A DNA stretch of 64,000 nucleotides from Cinnamomum chago (GCA_038049695.1 CP142451.1:46387001-46451000); one strand, 5' to 3'. Positions 10,803 to 23,369 are shown, numbered from the stretch's first letter. Notes: generated by a model from the sequence alone, not told the origin. A program made the numbers and translations.

Positions 10803-12040
10803 TGTAAGACCCTGACCCAAGTGACATCATTAGTATTACCTAAGTCGTGTTTTAGTACTAAACATGATTAGTGTTTTGTTCTTAAGTTGGGATTAGAATA
10901 GCTCTTTAATAGCTTTGGGGAATTTTGCCTTTGTGACTAGTGGGGCCCTTTCGGGGTTTCTTTTATGGCTTTGCGTTTACTTGGGTGTTTATCCGAGGTT
11001 CTTGTGTTTATTGTTTTAATCCCGTTTTACTTATCTCGTTAATCCCTACAACTTTCATGTTGATCTCGTGCTCGTTCGAGACCCCGAAAACCCACTTTCC
11101 TAGCATTGAGGGCAAAATAGTCTTTTTACACTAAATCTGGACACGAAATTTGATATTCCTGAAACCCTTGAAACATATACTTTTTGGAAACTAGATATTT
11201 CGGCGACCATTTTTCCCTTCTTCGTCGAATTCGTTTGAAGTCCCGAAAACCATGATTTCAGCCCACAAAGATTTCAAGTGGTGGAGCCCACTCTTGACTT
11301 GTATAAAAGGAGAACTCTCCTTCTCTATTCCCTTTTCTATTTCAATCTCCAACCACCCAAACTAGGGTTTTCTCTCTTCTCTTCTCCTTCTAGATTTTCC
11401 ATCTCTATCTCTACAAATCTTGCACCAATTAGCAAATGGAGGTTCTCTTCTTCTTCCTCTCATTGAGAGCTCATCATTGATAGCATTTGTAGAGGAAGTC
11501 ATCCATCTCTAGACCCTTGGGGAACTCATCTTGCCCATTTGGAGAACTTCCTAGTAAACAACCCTCCCTATCTCTTAGATTTGTGTTCCTCTAGCCTTGA
11601 AGAAGTTCCATTTTCATTATTGAAAACTTTCCTTTCTTGTTCTTTGTTTTGACCTATTTAGGGTTTGTATTTTGGGGTTTTGTTTGTGCTTTTAGGTTAT
11701 CTTGAGAGAGCTTAACTTGTTGCTTGATTTCTTGTTTAGAGACCCTAAGGCAAGTGGATATTGATATTATGAGCTTTCAATGGTTTTCATGAGAAATATG
11801 ATTGATTTGGTTATTTTTATTCATATTTGTTCAACTTGCATTGATTGTGAAATAAATGCTCATGAAAGAGTTTTGTTAGCTCATTTATTGTCATGGAAAA
11901 ATGTGGTTTATAGTCCTTTATTTATATCTTGTATATGGCTCAAATGAACCTTTGTGATTGTTGGATTTCTTCTCTTTGTTTATGATTGAATGTGAAAATG
12001 ATTGGAGGAGGATGGAATGGATGTTGTAGAAGATTTGATG
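10803..12040 (+). repeat. Tekay-B 5' LTR, first part
   Basis: Colinear with the 3' LTR from 59410. It holds the TATA box at 11302, a CT-rich leader (11325-11400) and a conserved donor-like GTAAAC near 11554. It ends at the CACTA insertion and resumes at 37619. Confidence 0.85.
11302..11309 (+). promoter_or_regulatory. TATA box of the Tekay-B LTR
   Basis: TATAAAAG in CTTGTATAAAAGGAGAAC. The same sequence is at 59914-59921 in the 3' LTR. It places transcription start near 11335, within a CT-rich leader. Confidence 0.6.
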
Positions 12041-12860
12041 CACTACAACAATTTACATATTTAGCCATGAATTTTTTTATCGCTAAAAGTAGAGAAAACG
12101 TTGGTAGAAACCTTTACCGACGAAAATTTTTTCGTCGGCAAAATGTCGTGGACAAAACTTTTTACTGACGAAATTATTTTTCATCGGCAAAAATATAATT
12201 CTTACCGACGATTATTAGACTTTTGCCGACGAAAAAAAATGTTGGTAAAATTATTTTAGTTTTCTAAAAATTTTATATATAACATTTACCGACATTTTTT
12301 TTCGTCGGCCAAAGAAAACAGAAAAAATAAATAAAAAATAAAAATATTTATACCGATGTTTTTTTACGTCGGCAAAATAAAACTAAAAAAAATAAAAATA
12401 CTTTTACCTATGGTTTTTTTCGTCGGCAAAAGGAAACTAAAAAGATAAATAAAAAATGCAAATACTTTTCCTGACGTTTTTTTCGTCGGCAAAAGAAAAC
12501 TAAAAAAATAAATAAAAAAATGCAAATTCTTTTCTCGACGTTTTTTTTCATCGGCAAAATAAAAATAAAAAATAAATAAAAAATGCAAATGCTTTTCCCG
12601 ACGTTTTGTTTCGTCGGCAAAAGAAAACTAAAAAAGTAAATAAAAAATACAAATACTTTAACTGATGTTATTTTTCGTCGGTAAAATTAAAAATAGAAAA
12701 TAAATAGAAAAACAAAAACATTTTGGCCGATGATTTTTTTTATCGGTAAAACTAAGAAAATAAAATAAAACATCTTTTACCGACGATTATTTTCGCAGGT
12801 AAAAATATGTTTTATTTTTATTTTGCCGACGAAAATGAAAACGTCGGTAAAGGTTTTTTA
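12041..12860. repeat. CACTA left TIR and subterminal hairpin array
   Basis: After the 11-base TIR, about 13 units with a spacing near 60 bases follow. Each is CCGACG, a T-rich spacer, CGTCGG and then an A-rich stretch, so each can fold on itself. Such arrays are transposase-binding subterminal regions in En/Spm-type elements. The open frames on the minus strand here are low-complexity artefacts. Confidence 0.85.
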
Positions 12861-13260
12861 TTTTTTTTAAATGTTATATTTGTTTTTTTAATATAATTTT
12901 CTTGTAAACCTTTTTATACACATGTATAAAAAATAAACTTGTTCATGTACCTGTATTCAATTTAAAAATAGCATACAAACAAAATTTGCGAAATAAACAA
13001 ACAACCATCACCCTTTTTCATCAAATCATTCATCTCATTAACCAAATATTACAATCATTAATGATACAGTCCCATATAAATGTCCAATATACATATACAA
13101 ATAAACAAAAAAGAATAAAACACCCCCAAAACTTTGCAACCGACCCCAAAGCGTCATTCAATCTGCAATGACAAAAACAACATTAGAATCTTTTCAATGA
13201 ACTAAAATATAAATGAAAGATAAACATGTATATATATATAAACCTTTTCCTAATTTTTTT
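12861..13260. repeat. CACTA left arm, 400-bp shared segment
   Basis: Its reverse complement matches 36481-36870 closely: shared words include ATGATTTGATGAAAAA, GATGGTTGTTTGTTTATTT and TTTTTGTCATTGCAG. It continues the inverted arm. The last word resembles a splice acceptor, so this could be the remnant of a transposase gene end copied to both arms. No coding frame is visible. Confidence 0.75.
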
Positions 13261-13591
13261 GGCGGCCTGTTTTTTTCTAGCCTAAGTGTTGAGAATTAGG
13301 CGATTTTTTTGTATAATTCACTAACTGGAAGTCCGATTCACTAACCTTAAATTCTTACAACTTATTTTGGCCTTGAACAAGGTACCTGTGCTGGTTTCTG
13401 GGCTGTCCGATGGCCGTTTCCCGTTTTCGACCTCCGACGGCTTATTTTTCAAGACTAAGTGTTAAGAATCCAACGTTTTTAGGTCTAATTCGTTAACCGA
13501 GAATCCGATTTATGAGCCGTCAGTTCCGGCAAGTTAATTTTGACTCGATCAAGGTGCTCGTGCTGGTTTCTGATTTTTTCGGGGGCCATTT
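13261..13591 (+). repeat. 171-bp satellite, left arm, outer units
   Basis: About two units of the satellite, starting GCCTAAGTGTTG. The outermost unit is diverged in the same way as the outermost unit of the right arm (36340-36480), which supports true arm-to-arm homology. The array is interrupted by an L1 solo LTR and resumes at 15211. Confidence 0.75.
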
Positions 13592-15210
13592 TGTTGGAAG
13601 TAGGTGGGCCTCGTGGATAGGTTTTCAAAACTTTTTGACCCACTTGACTCAGGGATCAACTATCTAGAAGCCTATTATCCAATCCAGGATGCAATCCCTC
13701 ATTCTCATCAATCATGTACAACAATATAACCTATCTAGAAGATAGTAATCGGCAACAACTTGCAACAAAATAATCTACCACAAGAGGAGAAGCAAATTAT
13801 ACCTTTGGAGCCCGGTAGTGCTCTAATGGAGGAGAAGACAATCAACTTGATCAAGAGCTTTTCTTGAAGCAATTAGAGATCTCCAAGACCTTGTTGTCTT
13901 CCACGATATAACCCTCGATCAGATCTCTTTTCTCAAGAAGATGGGTGGAAACTTCAAGAGAAAACCTTATTAGAAACTCTAAGGAACTAGAAGAGAGAGA
14001 GAGGAGAGAAAATTGTGCAACAATTGCACAAAAGAGGGGCTGGGTGTGCTTCTCTCTGGCTGGACGTCCAAGGGGTTTTTCTCCCTTATTTATAGCCTCA
14101 AATCTCCTTTTAAGACTCTCTTACTAATTGCATTAGAAGTCACACTTCCACACAAATCAGTAGCTTACTATTACCACTATTAGAAGTCCCACTTCAAATA
14201 GAAATAGTAACTTTCTAATTCCTTCCTTTTAGAGTTCAAGTAAGACTAGTAACTCTCTAATATCTTGGGCTAGCATGGGGACCACTAGGGATTCCTTAGA
14301 AAGCTGGCTCCAACTGGGACACGGGACCCCACATCTCATGTGCAATCCGGGCCCACAGTTAATTACAAATAACACCACTATATAAATTCAATTGCACTCC
14401 AGTCTTAGGAATAAATTACAATGAAGGCTCTAAACTTCCCAATTACCACAAGTAGGCCCCTCTATCAATATCCATGGATCAATTGGAATAAATCTATCCC
14501 ATCCAATCTTAGATCCACATCTTATTATCCTAAAGCCCCAATTAATCACAGTGATCATCAGTACCATCCAATTAACTCTTAATCGAGATGGGTGAGCACT
14601 TACTAATGATAAATCCATTAATTGGCACAAGGGGATAGTATAGATAGATTCCATCTTGATCATTGTATGTTCCCACAGTCCTACTACCACGTACCCAAGC
14701 GAGGTGTTGACCTACAGTTGGCCTCACCCATTGGTGACTCAAAGCAAATGAATAGACAGAAACTTGAGTTCATCAATGTCTCAGGATTAAGAGCCAGTAT
14801 TTCATAAGGTGCTTCTCATGGTCCTTCAATACATCCAATGTACCAGCACTATGATCCAAAATCTTACATTCTGATGATCAAGATAAATCACACTATCTCA
14901 TAGTGATCAAAGTGATGCAACCTTATCAGATAAAATGCCCAGTCTCATCAATGGTTGTGAAGATATTTGTAAGTATAAGATTTGCGACACATATCTCCCG
15001 TATGTGGATCTCTTCCATATACATATATCACATCTAATATACTAATGGGACCCGATTCATCTTATGAACCATTATGTCAATGTATTGGTCATGTGCATTA
15101 AGTAATAAACACCATTCATCTCATGAAAGGAAAGCATGATTTTATTGATAAATAAAGAAATTAATCAATTTATTACATCAACTGATGGATTGAGACCACA
15201 CTATCTAACA
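13592..15210 (-). mobile_element. Solo L1 LTR in the CACTA left arm
   Basis: A full-length L1 LTR on the minus strand, 1619 bases. The plus strand begins TGTTGG and ends CTAACA. The flanks CATTT and CCTTT are a TSD with one change. It holds a minus-strand TATA box (14087-14094) and the palindrome TGGACGTCCA (14061-14070). No internal domain is present, so it is a solo LTR left by recombination. Confidence 0.8.
14061..14070. promoter_or_regulatory. L1 palindrome TGGACGTCCA near transcription start
   Basis: A perfect 10-base palindrome about 17-26 bases downstream of the LTR TATA box on the minus strand. A longer form, TTGGACGTCCAA, lies at the same place in the L1 copy at 45097-45108. The core GACGTC is the C-box bound by plant bZIP factors; a role here is inference. 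Confidence 0.45.
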
Positions 15211-15609
15211 CCTTTTCCGTTCCGGACACACGGCGGCCCGTTTTCGAGCCTAAGTGTTGGGAAATCCGATGTTTTTGCTTATAATTCTCAAATCGTGAGT
15301 CCTATTTGCGAACCGTCAGTTCCCACAAGTCACTCTACGCTTGAGCGAAGTGCTCATGCCGGTTTCCGATTTTTCCGGGGGCCGTTTCCCATTTCGGACC
15401 CTCAGCGGGTTGTTTTCGAGCCTAAGTGTTGGGAGATCCGATGTTTTCGCTTCTAATTCTCAAACCGTGAGTCCTATTTGCGAACCGTCAGTTCCCACAA
15501 GTCACTCTACCCTCGAGCGAAGTGCTCGTGCTAGTTTTTAATTTTTTCGAGAGCCGTTTTACTTTCCAGACCCCCGGCGGTCGTTTTCGAGCCTAAGTGT
15601 TGGGAAATC
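15211..15609 (+). repeat. 171-bp satellite, left arm, inner units
   Basis: Units begin CCTAAGTGTTGGG at 15249, 15421 and 15592, a period of 171-172 bases. Each unit carries GAGCGAAGTGCTC. A Tekay-A solo LTR cuts the array at 15610, and the array resumes at 31903. Confidence 0.85.
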
Positions 15610-16969
15610 TGTAAGACCCCGACCCGAGTGAACCCGATTAGTGCTAATTAAGTTGCGTGTTAGTGCTAAGCTTGATTAGTGATTTTGGCTAAGTTAGGTT
15701 TGGAATAGCTTTAATTCTAGTTTTGGGCTACTTTGATGCTTTGGTAACTAGTGGGGCCCTTTGGGGGTTCCCTTTTCGGCTTTGCATTTGCTTAAGTGAT
15801 TTTTTGGAATTGTTTTGATCTGCATTCTTAACCCGTTTAATTTATCTTAATGATTCCTACAACTTTCATGTTGATCCCCTGTCCATTTGAGATCCCGAAA
15901 CCCGATTTCATAGCCTTGAGGGCAAAACAGTCATTGCACACAAAATCTGTACCCCAAAACTTGTTTTCCCGAAACCTGCGAAATATATACTTTTTAGAAA
16001 CTAGATATTTAGACGATCATTTCTTCCTTCTTTGTCGAATTCATCGGAGGCCCAGAAAGAGATGATTTCAGCCAAACTAGTGCCTTTAGTAGTGGGACCC
16101 AACTCATTGTTAACATAGGGAAGCCACTCTTCATTCCATTCCTTCTTCATGTTCCAGCACAAGAGGAGAGCTTAGGGTTAACTTGCAACTCTTCTTCTTC
16201 TTCTTCTTCTTGCTTCTCATCTCTAATCCTCACCAATCTTGCACCAAACTTGGAATGGTAATCACCATCTTCTTCCTCATCTTATAAGCTTCATCTTGAT
16301 ATCATTTGTGGAGAAATCTTCCAACCTTGAGACCTCCCTTGAGCTAGCTCTCTTCATTGAAGGTCATCCAAGTAAGTAACCCTCCCCATCTCCTAGATTA
16401 GTGTTCCTCTAACTCTTGATAAGCTCCATTTGCATTATTGAAAGTTCTATCCTTTTCATTCTTTGTTTGACCCATTTTAGGGTTTGTTTTGGGGATTTTT
16501 TATTGTAGCTTGGAAGTGAGCTTAAGAAGTGATTAGAGGCTTGATTGTTTGGTTAGCTTGGACCTAAGGCAAGTGAATGATTGGGATGTTTTGGGTTTTA
16601 CATGGTTTGGTGAAACATTAATGATCTTCTCATGCTTTTATTGATTTTCATTGTTGAAATAAATGTTCTTGATGGAGTATTAAAGGATGCATTTATGGTC
16701 ATAAAGATATGTTAGCTCATAGCATTTAATTTCCTCTTGTTTTGTTACATATGCACTCTTATGTGAAATGGTTTCCTTCTTCTTCCCTTCTTATATTGAA
16801 TGTGTTATTGATGGAGGAGAGAATGGGATGAATGTGATGAAAGGATTTGATTTAATTTGATTGAAGTATTAGGCTCCTCATTTGATGTAGAAAAGGGGCT
16901 AAAAGGGAGTTGTAGAAGGAAAGGATAGAGGGGAGCTGAACTGGTCCGAAATCAGTTCCTGGACAGTTC

Positions 16970-17245
16970 ACTCGAGCGACCATGACACTTCGCTCAAGCG
17001 ACCTGTCCAGAAAAGGGTTCGGAGCATTCCAGTAGCTTGGTCGCTCGAGCACACCCTTGGTCGCTCGAGCGGACATCTCAAAACTCATTCTAGAGAGTTG
17101 TTCGTTCGAACGCATTTAAATATTCGCTCCACCCAATGAGTTCGTTCGAGCGACCTGAACTTCGCTCGAGCGAACCCACCCAGACGGCCATTCCAGAGAG
17201 CGACTCGCTCGAGCGAACTCTCCAGTCCGCTCGAGCGAGGTGCCC
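16970..17245. repeat. CTCGAG palindrome array, solo Tekay-A LTR
   Basis: About ten CTCGAGCG-type motifs lie within 275 bases, some as the 16-base palindrome TTCGCTCGAGCGAA or close to it, interleaved with CATTCCAGA words. The same array lies in every Tekay LTR here. Confidence 0.8.
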
Positions 17246-18063
17246 TGTTGGGCAAGGCTATGTTTGGGACGATGTTTAACTATTTCAATGTTTGGGTCTT
17301 GCAAGACCCGGACCCGAGTGAACCCGATTAGTACTAATTAAGTTGCGTGTTAGTGCTAAGCTTGATTAGTGATTTTGGCTAAGTTGGGTTTGGAATAGCT
17401 TTGATTCTAGTTTTGGGCTACTTTGAATGATTTGGTAACTAGTGGGGCCCTTTGGGGGTTCCCTTTTCAGCTTTGCATTTGCTTAAGTGATTTTTCGGAA
17501 TTGTTTTGAATTGCTTCTTAACCCGTTTAATTTATCTTAATGATTCCTACAACTTTCATGTTGATCCCCTGTCCATTTGAGATCCCGAAACCCGATTTCA
17601 TAGCCTTGAGGGCAAAACAGCCATTGCACACAAAATATGTACCCCAAAACTTGATATTCCCGAAACCCGCGAAACATATACTTTTTAGAAACTAGATATT
17701 TCGACGATCATTTCTTCCTTCTTCGTCGAATTCATCCGAGGTCCCGAAAGAGATGATTTCAGCCAAACTAGTGCCTTTAGTAGTGGGACCCAACTCATTG
17801 TTAACATAGGGAAGCCACTCTTCATTCCATTCCTTCTTCATGTTCCAGCACAAGAGGAGAGCTTAGGGTTTCCTTGCAACTCTTCTTCTTCTTCTTCTTC
17901 TTGCTTCTCCATCTCTAATCCTCACCAATCTTGCACCAAACTTGGAATGGTAATCACCATCTTCTTCCTCATCTTACAAGCTTCATCTTGATATCATTTG
18001 TGGAGAAATCTTCCAACCTTGAGACCTCCCTTGAGCTAGCTCTCTTCATTGAAGGCCATCCAA

Positions 18064-18069
18064 GTAAGT
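18064..18069 (+). promoter_or_regulatory. Putative splice donor in the Tekay-A leader
   Basis: GTAAGT in CATCCAAGTAAGTAACCC. The place is kept as a donor-like GTAAG or GTAAA in the other Tekay LTR copies. With the acceptor at 20571-20580 it would remove most of the LTR leader, leaving the gag ATG four bases after the junction. This is inferred from sequence only. Confidence 0.35.
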
Positions 18070-18655
18070 AACCCTCCCCGTCTCCTAGATTAGTGTTCCT
18101 CTAACTCTTGATAAGCTCCATTTGCATTATTGAAAGTTCTATCCTTTTCATTCTTTGTTTGACCCATTTTAGGGTTTGTTTTGGGGATTTTTGATTGTAG
18201 CTTGGAAGTGAGCTTAAGAAGTGATAGAGGCTTGATTTTTGGCTAGCTTGGACCTAAGGCAAGTGAATGATTGGGGTGTTTTTGGGTTTTACATGGTTTG
18301 GTGAAACATTAATGATCTCGTCATGCTTTTATTGATTTTCATTGTTGAAATAAATGTTCTTGATGGAGTATTAAAGGATGCATTTATGGTCATAAAGATA
18401 TGTTAGCTCATAGCATTTAATTTCCTCTTGTTTTGTTACATATGTACTCTTATGTGCAATGGTTTCCTTCTTCTTCCCTTCTTATAGTGAATGTGTTATT
18501 GATGGAAGAGAGAATGGGATGAATGTGATGAAAGGATTTGAGGTAATTTGATTGAAGTATTAGGCTCCTCATTTGATGTAGAAAAGGGGCTAAAAGGGAG
18601 TTGTAGAAGGAAGGGATAGAGGGGAGCTGAACTGGTCCGGAATCAGTTCCTGGAC

Positions 18656-18935
18656 AGTTCGCTCGAACGACCATGACACTTCGCTCGAGCGACCTATCCA
18701 GAAAAGGGTTCGGAGCATTCCAGTAGCTTGGTCGCTCGAGCGCACCCTTGGTCGCTCGAGCGGACATCCCAGAATTCATTCCAGAGAGTTGTTCGTTCGA
18801 ACGCATTTAAATATTCGCTCGACCCAATGAGTTCGTTCGAGCGACCTCAACTTCGCTCGAGCGAACCCACCCAGACAACCATTCCAGAGAGCGACTCGCT
18901 CGAGCAAACTCTCCAGTCCGCTCGAGCGAGGTGCC
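18656..18935. repeat. CTCGAG palindrome array, Tekay-A 5' LTR
   Basis: About ten CTCGAGCG/CGCTCGAG motifs, alternating with CATTCCAGA words. It lies between the putative splice donor and gag, so only unspliced RNA would hold it. Small open frames here are composition artefacts. Confidence 0.85.
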
Positions 18936-20430
18936 CCGTTGGGCAAGGCTATGTTTGGGACGATGTTTAACTATTTCAATGTTTGGGTCCATTCTCTGGG
19001 AACCCCTCGATGGCAAGGAGATTTGCTAAACAATGTATGAGGCCATTCGTGGAAAGAAACCATATCACAAAGATTTCATTCGAAGCTTTGAAACTTCAAG
19101 GTGCATAAGGAGCCCGGAATGTCTTCTAACTCGAGGAGTACCAAGTCTTTATTATAATCGACATACGGGACCCCTATTCACTTAAATAGATCTTGAAACC
19201 ATTATTTTTACCCGAAATTGTTATAGTTCATTGTTTCACTTCATTCCAAGATTTGTATTATATGATTTGTTTTCCCGAAAGCATGATAGTTACACTAGTA
19301 ACATGGACTTGTCCTGAAGAGTATTGCCCGACATGAAATGAAAGTTATGCATTTGAGTATTCTTGCCCCGTTCATTTATTTACTTGAACTTGATGTATTT
19401 TGCAAATGTTTCGATTTGTTGTTTAACCTATGAGTCGGCATCACTAAGCTTGGATACCTTGTCGGTTTGATCCACCGACTTGGAGATCCCTTTCCCGTCC
19501 CGCCAGCTGCAGTTTGGATCCCGATACCCGGTCTATTACCGTGGTCCCGTCCCGATACCCGGTTCGCTACCGTGGTCCCGTCCCGTAAATTTATATTGTA
19601 TATATGATTTGCGTTGAATCTCCTCACCTTGTGTGACTGAGATCAACGTCCCGTGATACTGTTGTCACTTTAGTGACAGAGGACTTAGCTTAATGTGATT
19701 GCCATCTTGTTAGTTCCCGATTCCTTGGATACCTTATATGTTTGATCTTGTTTACTTGTTTTCTAGCAAATGATTCATCTACTTTATGAGAGTTCTTGTT
19801 TAAACAGATTTCTATGCTTTTCAAGGTACTTCCTTTATTATAATATGTTGTTGTATCTTTTCACTCTCTTGCCAGACCGTCGTGTCTGACCCATTTGCTT
19901 TGGTACTCAGGTCCCGTTGCCGGCTACCTTGAGGAGGAGCCGGAGGAGGCGGTAGGTGAGCCGCAACCTCTAGTCGAGTGGCGTGCCGACGATGTCATGT
20001 AGACATCGGGTTGCTAAGAGAGGCGTATCATTTTGAGGAGAACTATTTAGCCATTCTTTGGGTTATTGCTTTGTTTATATTGGCCTTTGTTGGCCTCTAA
20101 TTTTGGGGATTGTAAATAAGTGATCTTTTGTTAAACTTTAACTTACTTTTGGGAAACATGTTATAGAACGTTGCTCATTTTGATACAGTAATTTATACTT
20201 GATGTTAATGCTTTCATGACTAGAGATAGTCTGACTATTTGATTTGCTACATGCTTCCGCACTTAAAAGAAATATTGATCGATGGTTGTGATATCCTCAC
20301 CCAGACACCTGTGGGAAATTAAATAAATGCATGTGGTTATCTATTCATCATCTCATCATCATCACCACTAATAATGTCCCGACTCCGGATCAGTTCCTTC
20401 GTGGGGACCCGGTCCGGGGTCGCGACAGAC

Positions 20431-20442
20431 TGGTATCAGAGC
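20431..20442 (+). promoter_or_regulatory. Tekay-A primer binding site
   Basis: TGGTATCAGAGC, three bases after the 5' LTR, is complementary to the 3' end of plant initiator methionine tRNA, the usual primer for minus-strand DNA synthesis in this lineage. Confidence 0.92.
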
Positions 20443-20570
20443 GAGACGTGTTTGAAGCAATTAAAAGAAACTAGAAATCCTAAGGGCGTGGCGAGGATCC
20501 GTTAGATCTTCCGTTAGATATTATCGTGTGAGCAATGTGTGGCCCTTTATATTATTATGTGCTAACGATT

Positions 20571-20580
20571 TGTTTTACAG
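20571..20580 (+). promoter_or_regulatory. Putative splice acceptor before Tekay-A gag
   Basis: TGTTTTACAG is a good plant acceptor and ends four bases before the gag ATG at 20585. Confidence 0.35.
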
Positions 20581-20584
20581 CATC

Positions 20585-21700
20585 ATGCCTCCCCGTAAGA
20601 GAACAGTGAATGGCATTCCTTCTGGACGTAACAGTGATCACACCGGGCTGGTAGAAGAGGATATGGTTGAGAACAACCCACCAAATCAGTTCCAAGAAAT
20701 GATGCGAGCAATGCTTGACCAGCAGCGTCAAGCTAATGAGAACCAGGCCAGATTGCAAGAGCAGATGCTCAAGAGAGAAGAAGATCATGCTAGGGAAATG
20801 GCAGAGATGCAAAGGCAATTGCTTGAGGTCTTACAGAGAAGACCAGAACCGGTTCAACCCCAACCCGCAATCGTTATCAATCAAAGGCAACATGACCCTA
20901 ATGCCTTGTTTGAACGGTTTCGGAAGAGGGCTCCGAAGGAATTTCTTTGGGAAGAAGATCCATTGGCTGCAGATGACTGGTTAGAACACACATAACATAT
21001 ATTTGAGATCTTCCAGTGCACAGGAGGAGAAAGAGTTAAACTAGCGTCATCCCTTTTCAGTGGTACAGCAGACAGATGGTGGAAAACGGTTAAGGAAGAA
21101 TACAGGAACATGGCCGATGCAGAGGTGTGGGCAAACTTCAAGAGACAATTCCATGATAAATATGTACCTGCCCATATCAAGAGACAAAAGGCTATAGAGT
21201 TTCAGCAGCTGGTACAGGGGAGTATGACAGTCTTAGAATATCTCACCAAGTTTGAGAGACTGTCCAGGTATGCCCCGGAGTTGGTAGATACGGTGGAGAA
21301 GAAAATTGCTAAGTTCTTTGAGGGACTCAACCCTTTCATTGAGAGGGATGCCACCGGAGTAGTACCACCTGCTACTTTCAATGAGGCAGTCAAGAGGGCC
21401 TACAAGTTTGAGAACTTCCACAACAAGATCCTCAGAGTGCAAGACAAGAGTCTAGCTCAGCAGCAGAACTACCAGCATCAGAGGAACCATCAGAATAAGA
21501 GGCAGAGGACAGGGCCAAATGTGCAGAATCCAGTGGTGTGTATCCACTGTGGGAAGAACCATGCTAGTGCTGAATGTCGTACCATTACGGGAGCGTGCTT
21601 CAGGTGTGGTTCGATGGACCATCGGATGAGGGATTACCCTAGGCCAAACAGACAGAATCAACAGCAGCAGCAAGGGCCACAACGTCCACCACCACCACCA
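20585..21700 (+). pseudogene. Tekay-A gag region (fossil)
   Basis: Begins MPPRKRTVNG at the ATG after the putative acceptor. A glutamine-rich coiled coil follows, then the retrotransposon Gag core (words such as FERFRKRAPKEF and VWANFKRQFHDKYVP), a basic segment and two CCHC-type knuckles (CIHCGKNHASAEC and a second starting CFRCGS). It ends in a Q/P-rich tract. Gag forms the virus-like particle and packages the RNA. The region is broken. Confidence 0.85.
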
Positions 21701-21899
21701 CCATAGAATGATTGGTTGTCCAAAACCAGGCAAGGCCACTTCAGCAGCAAGCACCACAACAACAACAGTTTAGACAGCAGCAGGCCCGTCAGCAGCAGGG
21801 ACATCAGCGTGCATCGCAGCAGAAAAGGAATGCACCACATGGCATGCCACAACAAGCTCAGAACAGGCCGCAACTTCGAGGGAAAATCTACGGGGTCAA

Positions 21900-22330
21900 T
21901 AGAGTTGATGCAGAGGCAACGGGAAATGTAGTGGAAGGTACACTTCTTATTTGTGGGATTAAAGCTATGATTTTGTTTGACCCTGGTTCTACACATTCTT
22001 TCGTGTCCCATAAATTTTCTAAGTTGATTGATATGCACACTAGAGAACTTGAGTTCATTTTGACTGTGGCAACCCCAGTAGGTAAACAAGTTATTTGTAT
22101 AACCTTTTACCCTAGTTGCACAGTTCATATAGGAGAAGTGGTTTTAACCGCAGATCTCATTTCTTTGGAGATGTTTGATTATGATGTCATCCTAGGGATG
22201 GATTGGCTGGCAGGGTACCATGCCACAATGGATTGTTTCCATAAGACCCTCACCTTCAACTTGGTTGAGACACCAGCAGGAGTGTCGTTTCAAGGTAAGA
22301 GGAGGAATCCTCGTGCAGGTTTGTTTCAGC
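21900..22330 (+). pseudogene. Tekay-A aspartic protease region (fossil)
   Basis: The active-site motif LFDPGSTHSF lies near 21975-22005 and GMDWL near 22195, the usual two ends of the chromovirus protease. It would cleave the Gag-Pol polyprotein. Confidence 0.85.
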
Positions 22331-22429
22331 ATTGAAGGCTGACGACTTTTGAGAAGTGGTTGTGAAGCTTATTTAGCGTTTATCACGGAGGATAAACGGT
22401 CCCAAGGGGTGGAGGAGATCCCAATTGTT

Positions 22430-23190
22430 TGGGAGTTCCAGATGTTTTTCCGGAGGAGATTCCAGGTTTGCCACCTTTGAGAGAGATTGATTTCACCATT
22501 GAGTTGCTACCAGGGACCGCTCCGATATCTATTGCACCGTATAGAATGGCTCCAGCAGAGTTGGGAGAGTTGAAGACCAAGTTGCAAGAATTGTTGGACA
22601 AAGGTTTTGTGAGACCGAGTGTTTCACCATGGGGAGCTCCAGTTTTGTTTGTTAAGAAGAAGGATGGTTCGATGAGAATGTGTATAGATTACAGAAGATT
22701 GAATCAAGTGACCATCAAGAACAAGTACCCATTGCCAAGAATAGATGAATTGTTTGATCAATTGCAAGGTGCATCATACTTTTCGAAGATTGATTTGAGA
22801 TCCGGTTACCATCAGCTGAGAGTTAGAGAAGCAGATGTGTTGAAAACAGCTTTCCGGAAAAGATATGGCCACTATGAGTTCCTAGTGATGCCATTTGGGT
22901 TGACAAATGCACCGGCAATGTTCATGGCTTTGATGAACAAGATATTGGAGAGTATCTAGATCAGTTTGTTGTAGTATTCATAGATGACATTTTGGTGTAC
23001 TCCAAGACTAGGGAAGAGCATGAAGAGCACTTGAGGATAGCATTGCAACTCTTGAGAGAGAACCAGCTGTATGCGAAGCTCAACAAGTGTGAATTTTGGC
23101 TAGACCAAGTAGCATTTCTGGGGCACATTATCTCAAGAGAAGGATTGTCAGTGGATCCGTCCAAGATTGAAGCAGAAGTGAATTAGGAAA
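22430..23190 (+). pseudogene. Tekay-A reverse transcriptase region (fossil)
   Basis: All main RT blocks are recognisable: [68 protein letters not shown], the catalytic FIDDIL (near 22978-22995) and FLGHIIS. This Ty3/Gypsy set groups with chromoviruses. The region is broken. Confidence 0.9.
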
Positions 23191-23369
23191 GACCGAAGAA
23201 TGTGACAGAAATCAGGAGTTTTCTGGGATTAGCAGGTTATTATCGGAGGTTTGTGCAAAGTTTTTCGTCGATTGCGTCACCATTGACAAAGTTGACAAGG
23301 AAAAATGCACCGTATGTATGGACAGAGCAGTGTGAAGAGAGTTTCCAAGAGCTAAGGAAGAGATTGACT

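Larger units (their letters stand above)
17300..20427 (+). repeat. Tekay-A 5' LTR
   Basis: It is 3128 bases long, starting TGCAAGACCC and ending GTCGCGACA. It has a CT-rich leader (about 17880-17920), a donor-like GTAAGT at 18064 and the CTCGAG array at 18656-18935. Its 3' part has two CCCGATACCCGG-type repeats near 19520-19590. Confidence 0.92.

Noticed and set aside
12364-12620. Minus-strand open frames rich in F, L and K
   Set aside because: They arise from the A/T-rich subterminal repeats of the CACTA element, and the same happens at 36809-37200. No protein family is involved.
15211-15609. Centromeric satellite
   Set aside because: The 171-bp period is similar to plant centromeric repeats, but only a few units are present and they lie in inverted arms of a transposon.
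18728-18970. Overlapping frames with many S, R and E residues, repeated at 28767-29009 and 37741-38055
   Set aside because: They are translations of the CTCGAG palindrome array, which stays open in several frames because of its composition.
20431-20442. tRNA-like sequence after the Tekay-A LTR
   Set aside because: It is a primer binding site complementary to the tRNA 3' end. No cloverleaf or A/B boxes surround it.
21452-21757. Leucine- and valine-rich minus-strand frame, with similar ones at 42411-42713
   Set aside because: These are antisense shadows of the Q/P-rich end of Tekay gag.
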